In this document: one piece after another, positions 21,751 to 31,746 of the stretch
How the letters are laid out: every line of letters starts with the position of its first letter
Position numbering within the stretch: the first letter of the stretch is position 1
Origin: Paraphysomonas bandaiensis
Lineage: Eukaryota > Chrysophyceae
DNA length: 64,000 nucleotides
Assembly (NCBI GenBank): GCA_965644295.1
Contig: CBFFRP010000668.1
Location: 1 to 64,000, forward strand
Direction of reading: 5' to 3'
Notes under the pieces: generated by a model
Told to the model about the DNA's origin: nothing
Seen by the model: the letters and a program-made list of their open reading frames with translations, nothing else
Databases searched by the model: none
Translations under genes and position numbers: made by a program

Positions 21751-22862
21751 ATGGGTGCATCTGCTTCAGTTGATGGAATATCAATGGAGGAGTTCTCCCG
21801 ATTAAAGCGTGAATATGAGGTAGGCGTGGAAATTGACAAGGATGTTGGTATTTACATGTTGTTACACAGCTCAAAGCTGCAGAGGGGGTGAGCAATGAAG
21901 CTATTTATGATCACATGCAAAGTGTAATTCAAACCATTGGTACTTCAAAGCCGGTAGTCTCAATGGAGTTGCTCTCCCAGCAGCATGAGTGCAACAACTG
22001 TTCTCAAGAAATAGTGAACAGGGCTACGTTTGATTATTTAAGTGATTCTAATCACAAGTTGTGTGAAACTAAAGTTAAAATTGTAAACGCCTTGAAGAGC
22101 GTACTCCTCTCGAAAGGGATTGATGTGACGACTGATGTGTCTGTACCCTGTCCTATCGTTACTCCCCATCAGAACTTCGATAGCATTCTTGTACCCAGTG
22201 ACCACTATTCAAGACGACCAACTGATGTATATTATGCGTGTGATGCAGCCATGCTGCGGACACATTTGGCTGCGCACCTCGCAGACACAGTCAAGTCAGG
22301 TGTTCTGTGCTACTGTATGAGTGGTCCTGTATTCAGACGTCTCGAAGAGGATACTACCCTCTCTGAATTATCTCATCACGTAAGTACTTGCTAACTGTTA
22401 ATATAATTTTTCATTGTAATCATAGCTGGAGTTTGTTCGAATTTATGATGGCGAAGATGTGGAGAACGAGTTTGTCTCTATCGCTGAGGAAGTGGTGAAG
22501 GCCTCTCTGCAAGAGCCGAAGCTGCGGTGGGAAGAAGCTGACGAATTTCCTTACGTAAAGAACTCACTTATGTCGTTGGAGACATTGTATCGAGATAGTC
22601 CGCTTGAAGTTGCACAGGGTGGAGTCTTATCAGAAGAGGTGAGCGTATGAGTTGACGTGGTGATGTGTTGTGACATGGTTGTCAGATGTTGAAGGAGCTA
22701 GAGCAAGGCGGCAAATCGGGGTATATTATTAATTTTGATCTGGATCATTTAGCGATGATTATTCATTCTATTGAAAGCATAAAGTAAGTACAATGTTCCT
22801 TGTTGTTTTGAAGGTAATATATTTTCAGAGATTTGCAAGATGCTGGGAATTGTGCGCAATGA
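21751..22862 (+). CDS. Phenylalanyl-tRNA synthetase alpha-like protein, apparently catalytically inactive, with N-myristoylation signal
   Basis: Five exons: 21751-21819, 21870-22379, 22426-22638, 22686-22783 and 22829-22862 (307 residues, introns 45-50 nt). The centre aligns with the core of organellar PheRS: TPHQNFDSILVPSDHYSRR...DVYYACDAAMLRTHLAAHLAD, then GPVFRRLEED...LEFVRIYDG, and near the end GGVLSEEMLKELE...INFDLDHLAM. In active enzymes the motif 2 loop carries a conserved HQ before the E-x-V-R segment, and motif 3 reads G-x-G-L-E-R; here these are SHH and FDLDH, so the motif 3 arginine is missing. The protein stops just after motif 3, without the anticodon-binding domain. It begins MGASAS, a good N-myristoylation consensus, not a mitochondrial presequence. 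I infer a non-catalytic, membrane-linked paralogue. Family match is from recalled motifs; an unannotated upstream exon would change the N-terminus. Confidence 0.7.
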
Positions 22863-23258
22863 GAAGTCAACTTTTTTGCATCTGAATTAATGACTCGCAG
22901 TGTTAATAATTTATCGTCGTTAATGAATAGTATTGAATGGCAATATCAAGTCTAATCTGCTGCATTTGCTAGCTACAGAAAGTCGGAACGTTATTATTTC
23001 ATCTGTTAAAATAATTCACTCTTGTGCAATTGTAACATGAGCCATAATTGTTAGTGCCATCAAGCTGTATAAGCACATGCTTTTTGTGTACGCTCCTGTT
23101 GTAGTTGTGGTTGCATCTCGGATCAAGGAGACCGTCCTTGCACTACTTGAGCTCCTCAATCTCGTTCGAGTCTGGGGTTTACTCTGTCAAGATATGACAC
23201 AATTGGATGATTTACTAAGTTAACTGGAGGTTTATTTACTCATTAATCAAGTTAAGAT
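22863..23258. other. Intergenic, nothing recognised
   Basis: AT-rich sequence after the PheRS-like gene with no supported gene or repeat. Confidence 0.4.
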
Positions 23259-23498
23259 AAGAGAAGATTATAAAAAATATAATAAGCGATATATCACGTT
23301 ATCTCTACTACCACTCATTTCTAGTACGATCTTACATCGTCATGATATCACTTCTCATAATACAGCTCATCACTACTGTATTCTTCGACTAACGGTCATA
23401 ATTCCAACACCTTAGTAAGAAAAGAGAAGATTATAAAAAATATAATAAGCGATATATCACGTTATCTCTACTACCACTCATTTCTAGTACGACCTTAC
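23259..23498 (+). repeat. 77-bp direct repeat pair
   Basis: Copies at 23259-23335 and 23422-23498 share GAGAAGATTATAAAAAATAT through TCTAGTACGA with only about two differences. The spacer between them (23336-23414) is repeated in inverse orientation at 23808-23887. Confidence 0.85.
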
Positions 23499-23887
23499 GT
23501 GGAACCACTTTCGCACTATCACTCAAAGCAAACGCAGTGAGCAAGCAGAAATCTATCCGTTATATATCCCCAGAACATCACAAAAAGGTGCGAGTCCGAC
23601 TTTGTTGAGGAGTAATTCGACATCCAAAATACAAGGGGGGGGGGAAGGGTTATAAAAAGGGCTTGCCTCTTCCCCCCCCCCTTGTTTTTTCATCCAGGAG
23701 CCGGTAAAGTGTAAGGTGACTGCGACATCGTGAGAAATAACGATGTCTGCCTGAGTGGAAGTGGAATATGTTGAGTTTTGCTGTTTGAGCAATTAAAAGC
23801 TGTAATTCTAAGGTGTTGGAATTATGACCGTTAGTCGAAGAATACAGTAGTGATGAGCTGTATTATGAGAAGTGATATCATGACGAT
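23336..23887. repeat. 80-bp inverted repeat around family-A fragments
   Basis: 23336-23414 (ATCGTCATGATATCACTTCT ... AACACCTTAG) and 23808-23887 are near-perfect reverse complements. The enclosed DNA has a family-A fragment (AAACGCAGTGAGCAAGCAG) and a G/C-run hairpin. It looks like a nested or foldback insertion. Confidence 0.8.
23629..23690. repeat. G-run/C-run hairpin
   Basis: ACAAGGGGGGGGGGAAGGG and CTTCCCCCCCCCCTTGT are nearly perfect inverse copies around a short AT-rich loop. A strong DNA or RNA hairpin is expected; the G runs may also be prone to assembly error. Confidence 0.75.
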
Positions 23888-23889
23888 GT

Positions 23890-24028
23890 GCAAGCAGCTT
23901 TCGTAGCGCTACATAGTAGGATGTAGGATGTAGGATATCAGAGTGAAGCACTAGCTAGTAAAGTTATAATGCTAAATTAGCTCCGACTCTTACACGCCTA
24001 TTGCTAATAATCAGAAATTCTTTATATT
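23890..24028. repeat. Family-A TIR element, right end
   Basis: GCAGCTTTCGTAGCGCTACA, TAGGATATCAGAGTGAAGCA and CTTACACGCCTATTGCTAAT follow in the same order as in 16200-16310. A 7-bp tandem (GGATGTA) has expanded inside it. Confidence 0.65.
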
Positions 24029-24557
24029 AATCTTCAAAGTACTTTGTTTTATGAAAACCTAGCCGTTAATTGTTAATTGGTAACAGGTATCAGGCCATCC
24101 CACCGCTTGTATGGTTATTTAGTATTCAGTTTCCCACCAGTTTGGTGGCCAGTAATTTTAACATTCTCACCACTTTAATGCCACTTTATATATATGACAA
24201 TACTGTTGTTAAAATGAGTCTCACCATAAATGTATTGCAATTCAACATATTGTTCCCTAGCCCTGCTTTATATGTAGGCAGTGAATTGTGTGTCAGCGTA
24301 GTTACTAATTCTTCAGCAAAGTGACATATCAGTAATTGTGTCTGCACAACGAAAAACATACGTATGGGCGTTACACATCGTCCTTACAATATTTCATGAA
24401 CACTGTTTAAGGCCGGGTGACGTACGTTTCATGTGAAATGCTTGAAGGATATTGCACATATTTATATACCACAGTTGTAAACATAGCTATATGATTACTT
24501 TATGTTGTTCATGCAAAAACTTTACCAAGTGTATGGCCTAGACTTTCGCCAACTAAT
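24029..24557. other. Intergenic, 3' side of cytochrome b5
   Basis: No gene supported. A short open frame at 24070-24324 has no recognisable feature. Confidence 0.4.
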
Positions 24558-25008
24558 TTAACTACCAGTTACGTCACCGATGTAATATGTCGCCAAGACA
24601 TCGTCCGCACTAATGGGGTGTTGTGGGCCTCGAAATCCTTCTGTCGAATCACCACCAACATTATTGAGAATAGTATCACCGCCAGGATGAATGTCGACAT
24701 ATGTCGTTACATCATAGACCTGACTTTCAAGGGTTAGATATGACATAACACATGCATCTGGAACCAACCTTTCCTTCGACAATGATCCATGCATCCGTGG
24801 GAGAATTGTGTCTTGCAACCTCATCTAGAGTAAGATTTCCACGGAACACAACTGGACTTCCTTGTACAACTTCTTGTTCGGAGGCAGGCTGTTTGTCTGC
24901 TGTGGGTGTGGATGGCGTTGTTGGCTGCTTCTGAAAAAACACATAAAAAAGTGCTGTGAATACAACAAGAATTATAGCAACGACAACTGAATTCGACGCC
25001 TGTTCCAT
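24558..25008 (-). CDS. Cytochrome b5, N-terminally membrane anchored
   Basis: Two exons, 25008-24769 and 24719-24558 (49-nt intron), 133 residues. A hydrophobic helix (SVVVAIILVVFTALFYVFF, ~7-25) leads the protein, then a Pro/Thr-rich linker and the heme domain from ~60. That domain has LTLDEVARHN, AWIIVEGKVYDVT, the heme-binding HPGG, and a second candidate heme histidine in GPQHPISADD. Most animal cytochromes b5 have a C-terminal tail anchor; this order is reversed, as in some protist and fungal b5-domain proteins. It would take electrons from NADH-cytochrome b5 reductase, encoded at 62.8 kb in this window, for desaturases or P450s. It shares a divergent promoter with the EF-hand gene. Confidence 0.9.
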
Positions 25009-25479
25009 TCCTAGACACGACCTACAGCTCTAAATTCTCGATGAGTTAGTTGCAAGGAGAGGAGAGTCCATGTGCACTGCTGCGTGATGGTGGAAATACA
25101 TCCACAATACAAGTACTACAACACCCATCGTCACCAGCACAGGAGTAGGTATGAGTGTGTACGTACCAAGTCTAGAAGTACCTACAGCTAGCAGAGTACA
25201 GTACATTATACAGCAGAATACATACTAGACCTGTAGAGTTGTACCGTTTGTACAGTGCTGGAAGAGAGTTGTTCGCAGTGAGAGCTGAGCTGAGTGCGGT
25301 GGGGATCTGGATCGAAGACTTGAAGAGGAGTGAACTGCATTGAAACGCACACTATCGTACTTGTTTAAACAGTATAGTGGGGTGTGATGTGCTGTATGAC
25401 AGTGTGGTAGGCGTTATATATCAGTAATGCTGGTGGACTCTAGTGTTCAATGAGTGCCGTCAGCTAAGCAGTAGTTCCG
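25009..25479. promoter_or_regulatory. Divergent promoter between cytochrome b5 and the EF-hand gene
   Basis: 471 bases between outward-facing starts. TATACAGCAGAATA at 25207-25220 matches the recurrent motif. Confidence 0.45.
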
Positions 25480-26580
25480 ATGGGTGTATTGTTCTCTAGT
25501 GGAGCGTATAGAGATATCTATTCAACTCATGGGGTGATAGCAACACAGAAGGAATCATTTGAAAACATCGGTATCCGTTCATTGAAACTGTTCTACTTGT
25601 TACTGTTTATCGTAGGCCTCAGCGAGAAGAATGTTGGTGAACTGTATAAAATGTTTTCCAATAATCGAATAGATTCGTCTGGTGCGATACGCATCCGCGA
25701 GCTAGTTTATCATATGCATATAACTGGGGAACGCTTTATGACTCGAGTTTGTCAAGTGTTCTCGCGAGATAAAACGCATTTGGATTTCTTGGAATTCGTG
25801 TATGCAGTATGGAATTTTTGTACTCTTCGAAACAAGCAGAAATCGTACGGTAAGCGTAGTGGGTGGTGTGGCCAGTTATCTTATTACATGCAGATCAATT
25901 TGTGTTTGAACTGTATGAAGATAGCTGCTGTGGTGTCCTTACTGTTTCCCAAGCCCAGATGGCTATTTCAGACATTTACGGTGATGATCTCCCGAGAAAT
26001 ATCATCGCTGCTAAGTACGCCTTGTGTGCACTTGTGCGGAAATGTAAACTTATATCTCTGTGATTTCAGGGCGCACAAAGCTCTTGGTCGTGGGGAGGGA
26101 CGTCCGATGACATTTCAAGATTTCCAGCGATTTGTGGATGAGCATGTCGGTGTGCTATTTCAGGTTCGCAACTACCAGCATAAACTACGCACGCGTGTGT
26201 TGGGTGAGCGACAATGGGAGACCTTATCCAATGTGCGTGTCAAAATAAACGGTGGGAAGCAATGTGTGCACATCGAACAGTGGCATACAGTTTCAAACTC
26301 AGTACGTTGCTTCAGTGACTGCACCGACGGGACTGCATCTTCGAGGAGAGACAGTACGGGAAGCATACATCGAAGCACTTCGACTAACAGGTAAATGTTT
26401 TGAAAATCCTCTACAGATGGGGTATTGTGGTGAGTTAGTTTAGAATCTCACTGCAGCGCAGTCAGGATACGAGGAAGAAGCCTGGCCGTGGCCCCCGCCA
26501 GTTACACAAAGCGAAGTCAATGTATGTCTGAGTGGTTTGTCCGCAATGGTAACTTTTTTCAGGTCCAGTGTCTACGCTGA
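25480..26580 (+). CDS. Calcineurin-B-like EF-hand protein with degenerate calcium loops
   Basis: Model of six exons: 25480-25849, 25894-26014, 26070-26232, 26291-26390, 26457-26521 and 26563-26580 (278 residues). The start MGVLFSS fits N-myristoylation. EF-hand pairs are recognisable: LYKMFSNNRIDSSGAIRIRELVYH, then FSRDKTHLDFLEFVYAVWNFC, FELYEDSCCGVLTVSQAQM and MTFQDFQRFVDEH. The pattern resembles the calcineurin-B-like family that is abundant in oomycetes and other protists. Loop positions 1, 3 and 5 are mostly not acidic, so calcium binding is doubtful at several sites. Exons 1-3 are well supported by phase and conservation. The third intron and the C-terminal exons are guesses: without the third intron the frame runs to 26394 as a less plausible tail. 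A partnership with the CIPK-like kinase is possible but unproven. Confidence 0.7.
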
Positions 26581-26995
26581 CTCGAATGAGGAAGTTAACA
26601 TTTCCCATCAGCTATTAGTCAAAGGAAGAAGACATTCCTTGAGTCGCACGGGTTGAAAGTTATGTGTCTGTTTGTATAATGACCGTTGTGTGCTATGTAT
26701 TATTGTACCCACCTTCACACTTGACTTATCACTCTGTGCTGTAATTCTACCCCACACATTTTGAAATATTTTGTATATGCATTATTATTCTTTCAAAAAT
26801 CTTTCTCGTTCACTTCGTTGGATGTATTGAGTGTTAGTGGATAGTATAATATAATAGTATAATTTTACTTGAGTATTGTATAAGCATAACTTATTAACTA
26901 CAACCTACTATGAGTACGCACTTTAAGTTTGCTGTGTAGCAGTGAAACTCAAAACTACAACAACAGGAATATGACTATAATACGCTAAGATACTG
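26581..26995. other. Intergenic, 3' of the EF-hand gene
   Basis: No further gene recognised; an alternative last exon of the EF-hand gene could reach about 26630. Confidence 0.35.
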
Positions 26996-27681
26996 AACCC
27001 CTCAACTAATAAGTGATGTTATGGTGGATAAGTACCGGAGATATTTCTCCGGGAAGCTAACGTGAGCCACAAGTTGTTCTTCCCACTCATAATTAGCCAA
27101 AAACTTGAGTGACACTCTTATAAGTATCACTTGTGGAGGCGGTTTTGAGCCCAGGCATCCAAGAATGGGCCCACCTCAAGAGCATCAAGGTCCTCATTGG
27201 GCCTTGTCTAGGTATCCGTGGTATTAGGTATTAGGCTCCCTGCTTAAGTCAAGCATCCGGAACTGAGCCCACCTGACGGGCATCCGGGGTATTGAGCTGC
27301 CTGCTGAAGTCAAGCATCCGGGCTGTTTACCTTAAGGACTCAAAAATCCTGAAGTCAGCGGATGTCAGGTATTTCCAAATTTTGTTTGCTCACTGCGTTT
27401 GTTTTGAGTGATAGAGAAACAGTGGTTGCAGCTTGGCGCTTGCGGTGATGTGCAAGAAAATTTCGTAGCGTTATATACATAGCAGGATATTAGAGTGAAG
27501 TACTAGTTAGTTAAATAGTTTTGCAACCTTACTTTTGACTCAGAGTTTGCTAATAATCAGACATTTACTACTAAGCAGCTTTCATAGCGTCAAATATTTA
27601 ATATAGTTGAATATCAGAGGTAAGCACTAAATTAGTTCTGACTCTTAAACACCTATTATTGCTAATAATAAGACATTCACT
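26996..27681. mobile_element. Family-A TIR element, right part, inverted interior
   Basis: Contains the family interior in reverse (AGATATTTCTCCGGGAAGCT; compare 15755-15780), then CTGAAGTCAGCGGATGTCAG and TTTGCTCACTGCGTTTG. It ends with CTATTATTGCTAATAATAAG and ACATTCACTACTA at 27681. The left terminal repeat is missing or very diverged. Interior units with AAGTCAAGCATCCGGG are repeated two to three times. Confidence 0.65.
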
Positions 27682-28119
27682 ACTAAAGACGCGTATTCAC
27701 CGCCTTCTCTACCACTGCATGAATCACAATCATCACTATTTTCAGTCCTCTACAGCAAAAATTACAAATAAATTTGATGAACTTTAACACTATATCAATG
27801 TGTATAAAATCTCATCCCACACAGCATTGTATGATACAAAATTCTAGAGATCAGAATGCATCAGCAGTGTTAGTATGCGTATGTGTAAAATATGTTAGTG
27901 CAACTCGTTATCAATGGCTAGCTATTTCAGAACGAAAATTTTTGTTTTCAGGAAAGTGTATTGTTTTGGTTTTTAGTCAATATATAAGTTATATTGAAAG
28001 TCTTATTATTATTATTATCTAGCAGCAATAGGAGTTAAAAACCTGCACCAATGTAGTGGGCAGTTGAATGCTAGACAGACTATTTTGACCTCTACCCATA
28101 ACTAATCAGCACAAATTCT

Positions 28120-28915
28120 ATTATTCTACTATTTAGCGCTACAGAAGCTGCTTGTGCGTCGCCGCAAGCACCAAGGTGCGACCACTTCCGTTCTTAATGT
28201 TGATTGTGAGTTTCGCCATGATCGTGTGTCCTAGGACTCACTGGCGCGTGTTATCAGGGTGTCTCCCCTTAGGATGAGATTCCACCATGCTCTGAGGCAC
28301 AGGGTTCTGTATTAAGGTCCCGAGTGTACCGAGTGCTAGATGTGTGTGCTGAGAGGTGGGTGGTGTGGTGGAATGTGGAGTTGTCTCAGTGAACCGTTTG
28401 GGCTTCAGGCATAGGTGGAGTTGTCGGAGACGGCGTCGTTGTCTAGGGCCTGAAGGCTTCATGCGGGCCGGTGATATGTTCCTGTGTGTATGAGTGGTGG
28501 GATTCGTGTGTGCGGTGGGCGGTGGTCCAGTCTCGGGTCGTCTGCGGACTCCTAGTAATCGTAGCACTCTTGGGCGTTTCCGTTGCTGTCTACGTTTTTG
28601 AAGTGGTCGCGGGAGTAATTTAGGGGGTCCTTTGTGTAGAGTAATATATCGTCGACGTCGATCTAGGATCATCATGAGCTTTGCAGCCGCAAAAAGCGGG
28701 AGAAGCAGACTGATGGCCGCTGATTCAAGGTTGCGTAGACCTTGAGGCGTCAGAGACTCATGGATGTGATCTCCAAACACCATCACGATTTGTGCAGTGG
28801 TGATGGTGCCTGTCCAGAATCGCTCCACCTGTCTGTGAAAAGGAGGGGTTCCAGGCCCTGCTAGAGAGCCGCTGTAGCGCATTTGTGGTCCAGTGGGGTA
28901 GGTCCTGATCTCTCA
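28120..28915. mobile_element. Chimeric repeat: family-A end joined to an element with a minus-strand reading frame
   Basis: Starts with the family-A end (CTACTATTTAGCGCTACAGA ... GTGCGACCAC). Its remainder is related to 50340-51160: in both, a minus-strand frame contains QVERFWTGTI. The frame here (28882-28238, ~214 residues) is rich in Arg and Pro, has no known domain and is probably a decayed remnant of an ORF from a larger element. Confidence 0.5.
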
Positions 28916-29110
28916 GTACAATAGAAGTACATACTACATATATATTATATATACTAGCTATAAGTAGTGATGAATACTAACAATCCACTAGAAATTGAAT
29001 ACATTTTAGCAACCAGATACTCAAATAGTAGTTGTTTATTATTTACTCTTTCAATGTAATTATTTCTTCTCGATTATAGATGATGTTAACAAAGTTCTTC
29101 AATAATTATA

Positions 29111-29281
29111 GTGGACTCACTTTATCTTATATATTTCCGCACTGACGAGGCACTTTCCACCAGACGTTGGGCCCTAGGACATCATGCCAAAGGTGTACTG
29201 CTCGATAGCATTGCGGCAAATAAAGCTTGTAAATGGAGAGTAGCCTGGGTCCGATCACACCCTGAACGCCGTAAAATGAAA
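29111..29281 (+). pseudogene. Possible RNase H-like fragment of a retroelement
   Basis: The frame contains DEALSTRRWALGHHAKGVL, then LDSIAANKACKWRVAWVRSHPERRK. The W-V-x-S-H-P-E pattern resembles the last RNase H motif of some retroelements. It is short, with no neighbouring reverse transcriptase, so at best a relic. Confidence 0.3.
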
Positions 29282-29582
29282 TATGAGAAAATAATTTGCA
29301 ATGTATACTATCTGAAAATACAGTGTTAACTTAGAATATATAATATATATATTGTAAGATAATGTCATTGTTGCAGAGCAGTTATCACCAAGAAATACGA
29401 ATGCTTTTGGTATTTCATTGCTACAGATATTCACATTAGCTACTAGTAGCGATAAATACTGTTGTACGCCACCCCCATTCCCTAATCTGAGAAAAAGGGG
29501 TTTAGAGAGAGTACAACACTGCAAAGTTTCACATATACAATTGACTGAAAGAGTTGTACCATTCTACCTAAAGATTTATACC

Positions 29583-29690
29583 GGCAGCTTTCGTAGCACT
29601 GAATAGTAGGATATCAGAGTTAAGTGCTAGTTATTTAAATTGCAATTGCTTAGTACTGACTCCTACACGCCTATTGCTAATAATAAGACA
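29583..29690. repeat. Family-A TIR element, right end
   Basis: GCAGCTTTCGTAGCACTGAA ... TAGGATATCAGAGTTAAGTG ... CTACACGCCTATTGCTAATA; same order as at 16200-16310. Confidence 0.6.
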
Positions 29691-31371
29691 TCCATACACA
29701 GGTTTATACGTTTATACCCACCTTGGCAACACCAGGAATAGGGAACTATATAATTCAATACTAGTTTAACCTCTTCCCACCAATAATTTTCAAGCGCTTT
29801 TTTCTCCTAAACAACATCAAAATATTGTTCCCTATCCCAGAGCAATACCATAATATACGTAAGACTCTGTTGCAGCCTTTCCGTTAGACATTTCAAGAAT
29901 TTCATTTGTCTAAAGTCGCTACATTTGTCAAGACCGCCGGTAATAGTGAGGCCAGACAAACAGAAATAAGGTGTGGCATACAAACAAATTTGAAGAGTAT
30001 CAAACCAGTTTCAGTACAGCTTTCAACAGTACTTCTTTCATTGGGGATCAATGCACTCATTTACATGTCCATTTTTCTGTCAGACAAGGTAGTACGAACA
30101 GTATAATAAGCTATGTTAATGTGCTGATATATGTATGAATAAAAACGTTATGTCATACTGTCCAAATGCTACACAACATATTGGTGTAGATATTAGAGCG
30201 CTTCCAGAACAGCTGTGCAATTGCTGCGACCCTCATAATGCAACCGTTGCGATACTGACAGCTAATGTGGTCTCTTCTGGGAAGGGAAGACATGATCATC
30301 AGGGTGTTGGGAGTAATCAGGAATTGTAGGTCGACTGAGGAGTTGTTTGTGTCACTGAATATTCAGTGCCAGCTGTCAGTGAATACTAGGACTCTGGGTA
30401 GAGCTCGATATTACGTAGTCGTCTGGTGAACGTGCATGGGACCGTTTAAACAAGGGTAAGTGTGTAAGAGTCGCTATGCGACAAAGATATGCGCCAAAAC
30501 TTTGACGCCAATATATTAAGCCTTAATATTTCTGCTGAAGTTTTGTTAAAGATGTACTTACTTTTGTGTGGTCAGAGTGCTTGTGATATTCCTAACGAAG
30601 AAGACAGCGAGATTCAACGCGGCGAAGTTTTCTGTCCAGTATTTTTCAACTGGTGATGTTTGAAGTGAATACCGTGTTAGAGATTTTCGAGATTGGGAAT
30701 GTTTACAGACCACATCTCAAGTTTGTGGGTGTTTTATGATGTGAGACGCCGGTGCCTTCTTTGGTCCAAGCGATCTCGGGGTGGGACATACATGAGTCCT
30801 CTCGATAGTATTGTCCCGTAACCCTGGATCCATGAGATTCACTGAAAGAACCCCGGCGCAATCACTGCTATGAGATGAATCAAAGTTGGCTTATATGATG
30901 AGCGTGCAGCGAATCCGTAAGTCATTCTATGGAAGTCTGTGACAAAGACGATGCATCTATCTCGTATTGCATCCTTTGTGTATTTTTGTTCAAAGATGCC
31001 TCTAATATTGAGACAACAATTATCTGTATTCCAGCTGTAGTTGTATATCAGCAATATAGAAGATTTTTGCATCAATCTATTTCCGAAAAATAAGATATAC
31101 GCTTCCCTTGACATATACCGCATATACTGCTGTATTCCCAGAAGGGATCAGGTGATGGTACTGTATATACAGCAGAGTACAGTACTGGTACGACCTACAC
31201 ACTTACATGTAAAGAGACTGACATGGAAATGCACATACCAACATATGAGGCAGTCGTTCCTGTGGCGTACCTTGAGTTGTTCGTGTCGGTTGTTACCGAA
31301 AGCAATGTTATAATTCGTAGTTCTTTTGTTTGAAGATGCAGCCTCAGTTGTGACTTGTGACTGTAATTATC
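29691..31371. other. Intergenic stretch without a recognised gene
   Basis: Only short frames with no known motif. Close to its end are CATATACTGCTGTATTCC (31121) and TATATACAGCAGAGTACAG (31163), an inverted pair of the recurrent motif, 210-250 bases before the next start codon. Confidence 0.35.
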
Positions 31372-31746
31372 ATGAAGACATACAAAGAAGAGCCCAACAC
31401 AAAGAGTGTGATAGTCTGGCCAGATGAGATATTACAAGAAATTAAGAGGGTAGAAGAGTACGATTCATGGCGCCGCAAACGAAAGGGGCTCCTCCGTCGA
31501 GGCAGTAGTTCCGTTGAATCACGCTCGGTGTTTTATACTGAGGAATATGAATATTATGTATTTGTTCTGGTTGGCTCTGTTCTCTGGATACTTCTTGCCC
31601 ACACAACTCTCAAATGGCACAAATTCCCTTTTCATATGCACACAATTGAGTGTACCCTGATTTACACGTTTCCAATCTTTTTAATTATTTTGACGCTATA
31701 TTTTCTCGACTTTGGAATCGAAAGAAATAAAACTCGAGTAAAATAG
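31372..31746 (+). CDS. Small hypothetical protein with two predicted membrane helices
   Basis: Single exon, 124 residues from the ATG at 31372. A charged N-terminal half (KRVEEYDSWRRKRKGLLRRG) precedes helices at about 64-83 (YYVFVLVGSVLWILLAHTTL) and 94-117 (CTLIYTFPIFLIILTLYF). It ends with a basic tail. I do not recognise the family. Support: ordinary codon use, helices separated by a short loop, and two copies of the recurrent upstream motif. Confidence 0.5.
   Translation: MKTYKEEPNTKSVIVWPDEILQEIKRVEEYDSWRRKRKGLLRRGSSSVESRSVFYTEEYEYYVFVLVGSVLWILLAHTTLKWHKFPFHMHTIECTLIYTFPIFLIILTLYFLDFGIERNKTRVK

Noticed and set aside
28238-28882. 214-residue minus-strand frame as a host gene
   Set aside because: Lies in a repeat with a relative at 50.8-51.2 kb, Arg/Pro-rich, no domain; kept only as an element remnant.
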